Shown: positions 1 to 5,444 of the stretch, in pieces
Position numbering within the stretch: position 1 is the first letter of the stretch
Layout: every line of letters starts with the position of its first letter
NCBI GenBank assembly: GCA_038204465.1
Contig: JBBRCX010000181.1
Location: 1-5,444, forward strand
Direction of reading: 5' to 3'
Source: JBBRCX01 sp038204465
GTDB taxonomy: Bacteria > Planctomycetota > Phycisphaerae > Tepidisphaerales > Tepidisphaeraceae
DNA: 5,444 nucleotides
Translations under genes and position numbers: made by a program
Notes under the pieces: model-generated
Told to the model about the DNA's origin: nothing
The model's input: the letters and a program-made list of their open reading frames with translations, nothing else
The model's database searches: none

Positions 1-713
1 TCGTCGAGGGGGGAGCAGTATTTGCCGTATTCGTAGCCGACCTCGCGGCGGATCTGGGCGACGTCGGTGGGGTAGTTGATGTTCTTGATGTGGGTGTGCT
101 TGGCGCGGGGGGCGAAGTGCTCGAGCTGCACATAGAGTTCGTTGAGCGGGAAACCCCACCAGTAGAAGTTGCCGGTGTCGAGGGTCATGCCGAGGCGCGG
201 GTCGGGGACGGAGGCGAAGACGCCGTCGAGCCACTTCGGGTCGTTGGAGACCGGGCCGTGGTTTTCGATGCCGAGATCGACGCCGGTGTTGGCGGTCTGC
301 TTGAGCACCTCGGCGATGCGTCGCGAGAAGTTTTCGCGATGCTGCTCGTTGGTGATGGATTTGTTCGCGGTGTAGGTATCGATGCGGACAACGGGGACGT
401 TCAGTTCCTTCGCGGCGCGCACGGTGTGCACCGCCCACTCCACCTGTTCGGCGGCCTGGTCGCTGGAAAAATCGGTGGCGATCAGCAGCGCAGAAGCGCG
501 AACGGATTCATCGTCGAGCCGCTTCTGCAGCGCTTCGATGTTGGCGGCATCCTTGATGCTGTAAGCCGCGGCGTCCTCGACCTTGATCCAGGAGGCGGCG
601 CCTTTGGGATCGACCCAGAGTTCGACGGCCCCGACGCCGATGTCTTTCATGTACTTGAAGAGCGACTCGCCGGGTTGAAGCGGCACCGTCTGGTCTCGGA
701 TGGCAACGTCCAT
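1..713 (-). CDS. Sugar phosphate isomerase/epimerase, TIM-barrel (AP endonuclease 2-like), 3' end cut by window
   Basis: The reading frame stays open from the ATG at 713 to the window edge, giving 237 residues plus two bases. It starts MDVAIRDQTVPL. Family members usually have about 260-300 residues, so perhaps 30-60 C-terminal residues are missing. The fold is the xylose-isomerase-like TIM barrel, whose members bind a divalent metal and isomerise, epimerise or eliminate on keto-sugars. Visible signatures are GIENHG (E150 as a metal ligand), MTLDTGNFYWWG (D179 with N182) and KHTHIKNINY (H206 or H208). The fourth usual ligand, a late glutamate, would lie beyond the edge. VVRIDTY at 108-114 is the usual inner strand. 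There is no signal peptide, so the protein is cytoplasmic. The start is supported by a GGAG Shine-Dalgarno at 719-722 with 5-nt spacing. The gene follows the large glycosidase-like gene after 51 bases, on the same strand, so co-transcription is likely. The family assignment is strong; the substrate is unknown. Confidence 0.9.
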   Translation of the reverse strand, partial: MDVAIRDQTVPLQPGESLFKYMKDIGVGAVELWVDPKGAASWIKVEDAAAYSIKDAANIEALQKRLDDESVRASALLIATDFSSDQAAEQVEWAVHTVRAAKELNVPVVRIDTYTANKSITNEQHRENFSRRIAEVLKQTANTGVDLGIENHGPVSNDPKWLDGVFASVPDPRLGMTLDTGNFYWWGFPLNELYVQLEHFAPRAKHTHIKNINYPTDVAQIRREVGYEYGKYCSPLD

Positions 714-718
714 TTCAT

Positions 719-722
719 CTCC
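719..722 (-). promoter_or_regulatory. Ribosome binding site of the isomerase gene
   Basis: The minus strand reads ACGGAGATGAA followed by ATG. GGAG lies 5 nt before the start codon at 713. An overlapping ATG just upstream (716-718) is in another frame and does not match the conserved protein. This site fixes the start of the isomerase. Confidence 0.7.
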
Positions 723-726
723 GTAC

Positions 727-755
727 TGGTTGAAATTGCATGGTGGTTGAAGTTG
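727..755. repeat. Short direct repeat in the 51-bp gap between the glycosidase-like and isomerase genes
   Basis: The plus strand reads TGGTTGAAATTG at 727-738 and TGGTTGAAGTTG at 744-755, 11 of 12 bases identical and offset by 17 bases. On the transcribed (minus) strand the units are CAACTTCAACCA and CAATTTCAACCA, just ahead of the isomerase ribosome binding site. No hairpin is evident. It may be chance, or a binding site for a protein or for an RNA regulator. Confidence 0.5.
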
Positions 756-764
756 TCGGTGATT

Positions 765-3035
765 TCAGGCGGCCTGCGCGGCGGCTTCGTACTCGCGCTG
801 CAGGCGCGGGAGCAGGTCGTTGATCTCGCTGTCGATCAGCTTGGTCTTGGCGCGGAGCATGTCAACCGTGTGCTTGAGGGTATGGTCGCCGCCGTAGTAG
901 AAGTCGAGGCGGACATCGGCCTGTGCGACGGGAAGGGCCGCTACCGCATTCTCCTTCTCATCGCGCAGGACCGCTTCCCACTGGGAGAAGAGCTTGCGGG
1001 CATTGGCGACGCTCGCTCCGTCGGGCCTGTCGGCCATCGCGAGAAGCTCGTCGCGCAGCCGGGCGGATTCGTAGAAGTTGGCCGCCGCGCGGGCGGTTCG
1101 GTAGAACCAGCGCACGGCTGAAGCCTCGGAGTTGAACATCAGCCGGTGGCGCTCTGCGACAAGCGGCTCGGCGGCGTCCATTTCGGCGGCGGCTTTCTCG
1201 AGGCGCTCGCGCATGTGGCGGTAGGGCGCGATGAAGTGCGGCTTGCTCGCGGTCTCGAAGACGGGGCGGTCGCGCAATCCTTCCTCGTCGGTCAGCTCGG
1301 AATAGAACAGCAGCTTCCCGAAAAACTCGTCGGGGACTTTGGCGTTCGGGTCGGCGATCATCGGCTGGGCGGGGCCGAGGTAGTACGGGCCGATGTAATA
1401 GGAGGGAAGCTCGGGCGAAAACTGGATGGCATCGGACGTGTGGCGCCAGGCGGCGCGCACATGTTTGGCGGCTTGCTCTCCCGCGATGCGGGCGGCGAAG
1501 CGATTGAGCAGTTCTTCCTTGTCGGGGACGGGCTGCCACCAGAAATGTTTGTTGAGCTCAGCGGCGCTAGTGCCATAGAGCGGGCGGAAGGCGGGGAAGA
1601 CCCAGGCGCCGTCAGCGCCGCAGGAAACCAGAGCCTCGGCCCGGTCGACCCACAGGTCCATGCAGGGAAGGTGCGGCAGGCGCGGCGCTTCGAAGCCGAG
1701 CTCCGGCTCGCTCTTCATGTAGATGGGGACGCCCGCCTTTTTGCAGGCGGCGACCTGCTGCCTGGCGCGCTCGCCCGGGCCGATGAGGTGGATGCTGTAA
1801 TCCCAGAGGTGCTTGCGGATGCCGTCGGGCGTGGTGATGTACTCGTCCTTCTCGATCTCGGTGAAGATCCCCGCGCCGGGGCGAAGTTTCTCGATGAAGC
1901 CGCGGTGGATGGGATCGACGGCCCACACGTGCTCGGCGGAATAGGGCCAGGCGATCACCTCCATATTGGGGTTGAACTTCCGCGCGGCGGCGGCGAGGCG
2001 ATTGCAGAGATTGGCGACGACCGTGTCGGGCCCGAGTTTTTCGCAGCGCGGGCAATTGGTATGGCCCTTCTCGGCGCCGAAGGCGCGCATGAAGCAATGA
2101 TAGAAACCTTCGCCGCCGATGATGATGCAGATGCCGGAGAGGTCGGGGACGGCGCGCATGAGCGTGGCGATGCTCTCCTCGAGATAGCGCTGCACGAGCG
2201 GGTGCTCGGTGCAGAGGATGTACTCGCCGTCCGCTTTCCAGGTGACGGTTCCGCGAATGTCAGGATGTGCCGCGAGAACGGGATCGTCCTTCGGAAACTT
2301 CTGGCGGGTCGTCAGACGAGAGTAGGTTTTCAGCCCGTAACGGCGGGCTTCGTTCGCCTTCTCGACGATCGCCTGAAGCACCGAGGGATCGCGCCGGGCG
2401 GCCAATTCCGGGATTGCATCGCTGTCGGAGATCGCGAACAACTCGCCGCCGGGGAGATTGGCGGTGTTGTAGCCGAGGAAGACGGTGTCGCGGTGGGAGC
2501 CGAGATACGGGGTCTCGCCGAGGCGCACCGGCAGTCGCGGGCGGTAGACCTGCGTGCCGAGCGGGACGATCGGCGCCTGTCGGAAACCCATGAAGTCGAC
2601 CAGCTTGACGATGCCGTCGCGCAGGCCGGCCGGATCGCGTCCGGCGACGGTGATGCGGGTGGGCTCGACGGTGATGGTGAAGCTTTCCGCGACGGCAGGA
2701 TCGCCGCCGCCGCGGTCGAGCAGCAGCACGGTTTTCGCGGGCGCTTGAGTCAGGGCGGCGCGGGGTTGGGGCTGCGCGGGTAGGGGCGTCTGCATGGGCC
2801 GCTTGAGGAAGTCGGCGAGATGGTCCGCCATCAGGCGCGCGACTTGCGGCGCGTCATCGGGAAGCAGGATCTTCCAACCGTTGTCGATGGCGACCTCGCC
2901 GGAGTGTGGCGTGGCCTGCGGGTCACGGGAAAAGCGCGCGAAGAAATCGGCGGAGATCGCGGAGTAGGGGCTTGCCCGATAGGCCTCGGTGGTTTCGCGG
3001 GAGAGACGGGCCCAGACTTCATTCATCGTTTCCAT
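765..3035 (-). CDS. DUF4838/GH20-like putative glycoside hydrolase (zincin-like domain plus TIM barrel), cytoplasmic
   Basis: From the ATG at 3035 the protein has 756 residues (METMNEVW...). A start at 3026 would remove three. An upstream ATG at 3173 would overlap the preceding gene by 86 bases and add a low-complexity Ser/Pro/Arg stretch, so I reject it. No clear Shine-Dalgarno precedes 3035. Residues ~50-150 look like the split zincin-like domain found before the barrel in GH20, GH67 and DUF4838 proteins: WKILLPDDAPQVARLMADHL, then FTITVEPTRITVAGRDPAGL. Residues ~165-500 look like a TIM barrel, with IIGGEGFYHC (305-314), NCPRC (327-331), NRLAAAARKFNP (345-356) and EVIAWPYS (359-366). This resembles the CxC/CxxC-then-NxxA-then-LAY run of DUF4838. 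Residues ~560-756 are mostly helical, as in GH67/DUF4838 C-termini. There is no signal peptide, so it probably acts on imported material. The fold family is inferred by eye, and activity is unproven because the GH20 Asp-Glu pair is not conserved (GGEG). An α-glucuronidase-like role is an alternative. Confidence 0.7.
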   Translation of the reverse strand: METMNEVWARLSRETTEAYRASPYSAISADFFARFSRDPQATPHSGEVAIDNGWKILLPDDAPQVARLMADHLADFLKRPMQTPLPAQPQPRAALTQAPAKTVLLLDRGGGDPAVAESFTITVEPTRITVAGRDPAGLRDGIVKLVDFMGFRQAPIVPLGTQVYRPRLPVRLGETPYLGSHRDTVFLGYNTANLPGGELFAISDSDAIPELAARRDPSVLQAIVEKANEARRYGLKTYSRLTTRQKFPKDDPVLAAHPDIRGTVTWKADGEYILCTEHPLVQRYLEESIATLMRAVPDLSGICIIIGGEGFYHCFMRAFGAEKGHTNCPRCEKLGPDTVVANLCNRLAAAARKFNPNMEVIAWPYSAEHVWAVDPIHRGFIEKLRPGAGIFTEIEKDEYITTPDGIRKHLWDYSIHLIGPGERARQQVAACKKAGVPIYMKSEPELGFEAPRLPHLPCMDLWVDRAEALVSCGADGAWVFPAFRPLYGTSAAELNKHFWWQPVPDKEELLNRFAARIAGEQAAKHVRAAWRHTSDAIQFSPELPSYYIGPYYLGPAQPMIADPNAKVPDEFFGKLLFYSELTDEEGLRDRPVFETASKPHFIAPYRHMRERLEKAAAEMDAAEPLVAERHRLMFNSEASAVRWFYRTARAAANFYESARLRDELLAMADRPDGASVANARKLFSQWEAVLRDEKENAVAALPVAQADVRLDFYYGGDHTLKHTVDMLRAKTKLIDSEINDLLPRLQREYEAAAQAA

Positions 3036-3087
3036 AGGGACTTGCCGGCGGCGAGTGGGGCAGCGGGCTCCGTGAGAAAAAGGACTC

Positions 3088-4137
3088 CTAACGCGCCAGG
3101 GGCAGCTTGACGGGCTTGCCCTGCTCGGCGGCGCGGTCGGCGGCGAAGACGACCTCATGGGTCTTGATGGCATCGTCGAGATCGGGCATCACCGGCTTGT
3201 TATCGAGGATGCCGGCGACGAGCGCTTCGATCTGCCCATCGAACGGATGGTGCGTCACATCACCGCTGTCGGGCAGGACGGTGGGGATCGTTCCCCAGCT
3301 GGTCTGGCCGGGGAAGAGCGCCTCGCTCCAGACGCGGTTGTCGCGGATGGTGCCCCTGGTGCCGACGACGTCGACATTGAATGAATAAGGCATCTTGCAG
3401 TCGAGGATCGATGCGGTCTTGCCGATGGTGCCGCTCTTGAATCTGCAGATCAGGACGGTGGTGGGGTCATAGCCCCAGTCAGGATTGTCGCCCTGGTGGG
3501 GGATGCTGTAGGCGCTCACCTCAACGACCGGATCGCCGTTGCCGGCGAACCAGCGCATCGCGTCGACGGCATGGCAGCCCGCCGAGAGAAGCGATGAGCC
3601 GCCCTGCGGTTTCTTCACGGCCCAGTGATATTGCGGGTACCACTTTTTCATCCCGTGCCAGTAGTCGACCTCGACGTAATAGGGCTTGCCGATCGCGCCC
3701 TTGTCGATGAGGGTGCGCGTGTTTTCGAGTGAGGGGTTCCAATGAAGGCAGAAGGAGACGATGGATTTCACGCGGGCTTTCTTCACCGCCTTCTGCATCT
3801 TGAGGCAGCTCTTCCAGTCGAGCGCGATGGGTTTTTCGATGCAGACGTGCTTGCCGGCCTCGGCGGCGCGGATGGTGAGGTCGGCGTGCAGGTCGGGAGG
3901 CGTGGTGATGGAGACGATGTCGACCTCGGGGTGCTCGAGGATCTCGTCGAAGTCGGTGGTGATCGCGGCGTCGGGCGCGCCCGCGTACTCGGCGCACTTG
4001 CGGGCCGACTCGGCCTTGCGGCTGCCGACGGCCACGAGCTTGGTGCGCTCGCACTTCTGGTAAGCGCGGGCGTGCTCGCCGGCGACCCAGCCGGCGCCGA
4101 AGATCGCAGCGCCGAGCACTTTCTTCTGGCGTTTCAT
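3088..4137 (-). CDS. Gfo/Idh/MocA family NAD(P)-dependent oxidoreductase (second copy)
   Basis: This 349-residue protein has a normal length for the family, which oxidises or reduces sugar, inositol or related hydroxyl/keto groups with bound NAD(P). The N-terminal Rossmann fold shows AIFGAGWVAGEH (residues 11-22), then VDIVSITTPPDLHADL (72-87) and the hallmark EKP at 101-103, with K102 the expected catalytic lysine. The C-terminal α/β substrate domain (about 125-349) has GGSSLLSAGCHAVDAMRWF, with H189 and D192 matching the family His and Asp. The Asp usual at the start of D-x-G-x-H is a serine (S185). The ATG at 4137 overlaps the stop of the upstream gene by one base (TAATG), and an AAGGG Shine-Dalgarno lies 6 nt before it, so translational coupling is likely. 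There is no export signal. Identity to the first oxidoreductase looks low outside the motifs, so the two probably act on different substrates or steps. The specific reaction cannot be assigned. Confidence 0.93.
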   Translation of the reverse strand: MKRQKKVLGAAIFGAGWVAGEHARAYQKCERTKLVAVGSRKAESARKCAEYAGAPDAAITTDFDEILEHPEVDIVSITTPPDLHADLTIRAAEAGKHVCIEKPIALDWKSCLKMQKAVKKARVKSIVSFCLHWNPSLENTRTLIDKGAIGKPYYVEVDYWHGMKKWYPQYHWAVKKPQGGSSLLSAGCHAVDAMRWFAGNGDPVVEVSAYSIPHQGDNPDWGYDPTTVLICRFKSGTIGKTASILDCKMPYSFNVDVVGTRGTIRDNRVWSEALFPGQTSWGTIPTVLPDSGDVTHHPFDGQIEALVAGILDNKPVMPDLDDAIKTHEVVFAADRAAEQGKPVKLPLAR

Positions 4138-5141
4138 TACTTGCCCTTCGACAGGTTGACCTTCTCTGAAGTTCGTCCCGACTCGAGGACACCGAGCGCG
4201 ACGGCGAGGGATTCGCGTCCTTCCCTGATGCCGGCGCGGGGCTTTTTCTTCCCCAGCGCGACCTCGATGAACTCGTCCATCTGGGAGGCGAAGGCGCGCG
4301 TAAGCGCGTCTTTCGGATACTTCACGAGTTCCTTGTTGCCGCCGACGTTAACGACCATGTTGGCATCGCTTGCGCCGGCTTCGGCGCCGGGAAAGGTGAC
4401 CGTGCCTTTGGGGCCCATGAATTCGAAGATGCGCGTGGCCTGCGTGTTTTCCGCGAGGCCCCACGACCAGCCGAGCAGCAGTTCGTCGCCGGCAACGAAA
4501 TGGACCGTGACCGTGCCGGTATCGAATGCGGTGTTGCTGGGGCGGAAGGTGCGCAGGTGGGCAAAGACCCATTGGACGGGACCGAAAGTGTAGAGGCCGA
4601 AGTCGTAATTGTGGACGCAGCCGTCAATGAAGGGGCCGCCTCCCTGCTCTTCGATGGTGAACCACTTCGCGACGTTAAAGAACCATCCGTTGAGGTCGCG
4701 CCAGACGAGCGGCCGGCCGATCTTGTCCGCCTGGACCGCCTCGCGCCAGCGGAGCCACTCGTCGTCGAAGCGGCGGACGAACCCGACCTGGACCGCCGTT
4801 CCGCTTTTCGCGGCGGCGTCGGCGATGTTGTCGGCCTGCTGCATCGTTCGCGCGAACGGCTTCTCGCAGAAGACGTGCTTGCCGGCATTGAGGGCGTCGA
4901 CGGCGATCGGGGCGTGCAGGTGCGTCGGGACGCAGATGAGGACCGCGTCGACGCTGGGAAGCAGCTCCCTGTAGTCGGTGACGAATTTGGGGATGCCCCA
5001 CTTCTCCGCGGTGGCCGCGGCGGCGGGGTTGACGTCAGCGAGGGCAACGAGTTCGACCGCGTCCTTGCGTTCACTCAGCCGCGGCAGGTGGGCGTTGGCG
5101 ATTCCGCCGCCGCCGATCACCCCGATCTTCAGTTTCGACAT
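4137..5141 (-). CDS. Gfo/Idh/MocA family NAD(P)-dependent oxidoreductase (first gene of the operon)
   Basis: This 334-residue protein is full length for the family. The N-terminal nucleotide-binding fold starts at once with KIGVIGGGGIANAHLPRL (residues 5-22), which fixes the ATG at 5141 because any later start would destroy it. VDAVLICVPTHLHAPIAVDAL follows at ~64-84, then the EKP motif at 93-95 with catalytic K94, and VGFVRRFDDEW at 119-129. The substrate domain has GGGPFIDGCVHNYDFG (167-182), with the full D-x-G-x-H pattern (D173, H177) and D180. It is a cytoplasmic enzyme that probably moves hydride between NAD(P) and a sugar or polyol. No Shine-Dalgarno precedes the start (CCCCTGCCT before ATG), yet a -10-like box lies only 9 bases upstream, which suggests a leaderless message. 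The stop codon TAA shares its last base-pair step with the next start (TAATG). The exact substrate (glucose, inositol, glycoside or other) is unknown. Confidence 0.94.
   Translation of the reverse strand: MSKLKIGVIGGGGIANAHLPRLSERKDAVELVALADVNPAAAATAEKWGIPKFVTDYRELLPSVDAVLICVPTHLHAPIAVDALNAGKHVFCEKPFARTMQQADNIADAAAKSGTAVQVGFVRRFDDEWLRWREAVQADKIGRPLVWRDLNGWFFNVAKWFTIEEQGGGPFIDGCVHNYDFGLYTFGPVQWVFAHLRTFRPSNTAFDTGTVTVHFVAGDELLLGWSWGLAENTQATRIFEFMGPKGTVTFPGAEAGASDANMVVNVGGNKELVKYPKDALTRAFASQMDEFIEVALGKKKPRAGIREGRESLAVALGVLESGRTSEKVNLSKGK
4144..4149 (-). promoter_or_regulatory. Ribosome binding site of the second oxidoreductase
   Basis: The minus strand reads GAAGGGCAAGTAATG. AAGGG is 6 nt before the ATG at 4137 and lies inside the last codons of the upstream gene, whose TAA overlaps the ATG by one base. 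Together they indicate termination-reinitiation coupling of the two oxidoreductases. Confidence 0.7.
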
Positions 5142-5150
5142 AGGCAGGGG

Positions 5151-5178
5151 ATTTTCGTTGTGGGGGGGTTGGCGTCAA
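5151..5178 (-). promoter_or_regulatory. Candidate sigma-70-type promoter of the operon
   Basis: On the minus strand a -35-like TTGACG (5178-5173, 5 of 6 to TTGACA) is followed by a 16-bp spacer and a -10-like GAAAAT (5156-5151, 4 of 6 to TATAAT). The spacer includes a run of seven C (5162-5168). The expected transcription start, about 6-8 bases downstream, is at 5145-5143, and the ATG begins at 5141, so the leader would be 0-4 nt. This matches the absence of a Shine-Dalgarno before that gene. The -10 match is modest. Confidence 0.45.
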
Positions 5179-5186
5179 GGAAGGGC

Positions 5187-5210
5187 GGAACTGACTCATC
5201 CCCAGTTTCC
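5187..5210. promoter_or_regulatory. Imperfect inverted repeat just upstream of the -35 box, possible operator
   Basis: The plus strand has GGAACTG (5187-5193) and CAGTTTCC (5203-5210), arms that pair with one bulged base around a 9-base centre. It ends 9 bases from the candidate -35 element. The position and symmetry fit a dimeric regulator site, but no regulator gene is in the window, and chance is possible. Confidence 0.35.
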
Positions 5211-5237
5211 TCACACTCACGACGAATTCGCCCCAAT

Positions 5238-5253
5238 GATCGGCAGCCGGATC
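5238..5253. repeat. Imperfect palindrome upstream of the operon
   Basis: The plus strand reads GATCGGCAGCCGGATC. GATCGGC and GCCGGATC pair around a single A with one bulged G. It has no following T-run in either direction, so it is not a typical intrinsic terminator. It could be a second protein-binding site or a chance GC-rich palindrome. Confidence 0.35.
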
Positions 5254-5287
5254 GAGTCGGTCCCGAGGCCGCGCCGCGTGGGGGCCA

Positions 5288-5376
5288 GGCTTTTCGCCGC
5301 CACCCCAGGCGACCTTGCAGGCTTTCGCCGGCTTTGGCGATCCGATGCAGGGCTTGGGTGGGCTTTTGAGGGCTTT
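5288..5376. repeat. Degenerate ~10.5-bp repeat, GGCTT(T) on plus, AAAGCC on minus
   Basis: GGCTT occurs on the plus strand at 5288, 5320, 5330, 5351, 5361 and 5371. The steps are 32, 10, 21, 10 and 10 bases, all near multiples of the DNA helical turn. Read on the minus strand the units look like CGAAAGCCC, CAAAAGCCC, CCCAAGCCC, GCCAAAGCC and GCGAAAGCC. Similar short, decaying (CGCAAAGG)-like tandem repeats are common in intergenic DNA of several bacterial phyla. No protein or structured RNA is implied. It lies about 110-195 bases upstream of the candidate promoter. Confidence 0.6.
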
Positions 5377-5420
5377 CGTGGACCAGGAAGACCTCAACCG
5401 CGCGCCACAAACCTCACTGC

Positions 5421-5435
5421 GGGCCCGAACGGCCC
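5421..5435. other. Small GC-rich hairpin near the window edge
   Basis: GGGCC (5421-5425) and GGCCC (5431-5435) can form a 5-bp stem with a CGAAC loop. No U-run follows on either strand, so a terminator role is not supported. It may belong to the 3' end of an unseen neighbouring gene. Confidence 0.25.
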
Positions 5436-5444
5436 CAGCCGAGA

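Larger units (their letters stand above)
5142..5444. other. Intergenic region upstream of the operon (303 bp), no gene
   Basis: Two overlapping minus-strand frames are open here (5071-5397 and 5129-5410), but they overlap the first oxidoreductase start, have no recognisable domains, lack conserved-looking composition and run across a short repeat. I regard the stretch as non-coding. It contains, moving toward the gene, a small GC hairpin (5421-5435), a phased GGCTT repeat (5288-5376), two imperfect inverted repeats and a candidate promoter. The gene that lies beyond 5444 is not visible. Confidence 0.65.

Noticed and set aside
90..1121. A 343-residue open frame on the plus strand.
   Set aside because: It is antisense to the isomerase, whose metal-ligand motifs are clear, and to the end of the glycosidase-like gene. 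It has no recognisable domain.
1146..2783. A 545-residue open frame on the plus strand opposite the glycosidase-like gene.
   Set aside because: It lies wholly antisense to a gene with clear domain-like motifs. Its Gly/Ala/Asp/Val-rich content is what GC-biased third positions produce on the complementary strand, and no motif or ribosome binding site was seen.
3036..3173. An upstream start at 3173 for the glycosidase-like gene.
   Set aside because: It would overlap the preceding oxidoreductase by 86 bases and add 46 low-complexity Ser/Pro/Arg residues with no conserved look. The ATG at 3035 or 3026 is more plausible.
3742..4593. A 283-residue plus-strand frame across the two oxidoreductases, and another at 4500-5369.
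   Set aside because: Both are antisense to well-supported Gfo/Idh/MocA genes and have no recognisable features.
5238..5253. The palindrome considered as an intrinsic terminator.
   Set aside because: No T-run follows the stem on either strand.
5129..5410. Small minus-strand frames upstream of the operon (also 5071-5397).
   Set aside because: They overlap the first oxidoreductase start, have Arg/Pro/Gly-rich sequence without a domain, and run through the short repeat and the candidate promoter.

Overview
The window carries four genes, all on the minus strand and closely spaced, so they read as one operon running from about position 5141 down to position 1. The DNA is GC-rich with strongly GC-biased third codon positions. 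That bias explains the long open frames on the opposite strand. The gene mix (two Gfo/Idh/MocA oxidoreductases, a large glycoside-hydrolase-like protein with a split zincin-like domain, and a sugar phosphate isomerase/epimerase TIM barrel) is typical of Verrucomicrobiota, Planctomycetota and similar carbohydrate-degrading soil or aquatic bacteria. The degenerate AAAGCC-type intergenic repeat fits this loosely. The phylum is an inference; no rRNA or other marker gene is present.

Layout in transcription order. (1) 5142-5444 is non-coding. It holds a helically phased GGCTT repeat (5288-5376), two imperfect inverted repeats, and a candidate promoter (5151-5178) so close to the first gene that its mRNA would be leaderless or nearly so. 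(2) 4137-5141 encodes a 334-aa Gfo/Idh/MocA oxidoreductase. (3) 3088-4137 encodes a second, divergent 349-aa member, coupled to the first by a TAATG overlap. (4) 765-3035 encodes a ~756-aa cytoplasmic protein resembling DUF4838/GH20-like glycosidases. (5) 1-713 encodes a sugar phosphate isomerase/epimerase of the xylose-isomerase-like TIM barrel class, cut by the window edge after 237 residues.

Working model (inference): an imported sugar, glycoside or uronide is handled inside the cell. The two NAD(P)-dependent oxidoreductases oxidise and reduce sugar hydroxyl/keto groups, the metal-dependent TIM barrel isomerises, epimerises or eliminates the keto-sugar, and the large protein binds or cleaves the glycoside. 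This resembles oxidative (3-keto-sugar) glycoside cleavage routes, in which Gfo/Idh/MocA enzymes work with AP-endonuclease-2-like TIM barrels. The substrate cannot be read from the sequence, and no transporter or regulator gene is in view. No RNA genes, mobile elements or CRISPR arrays were seen.
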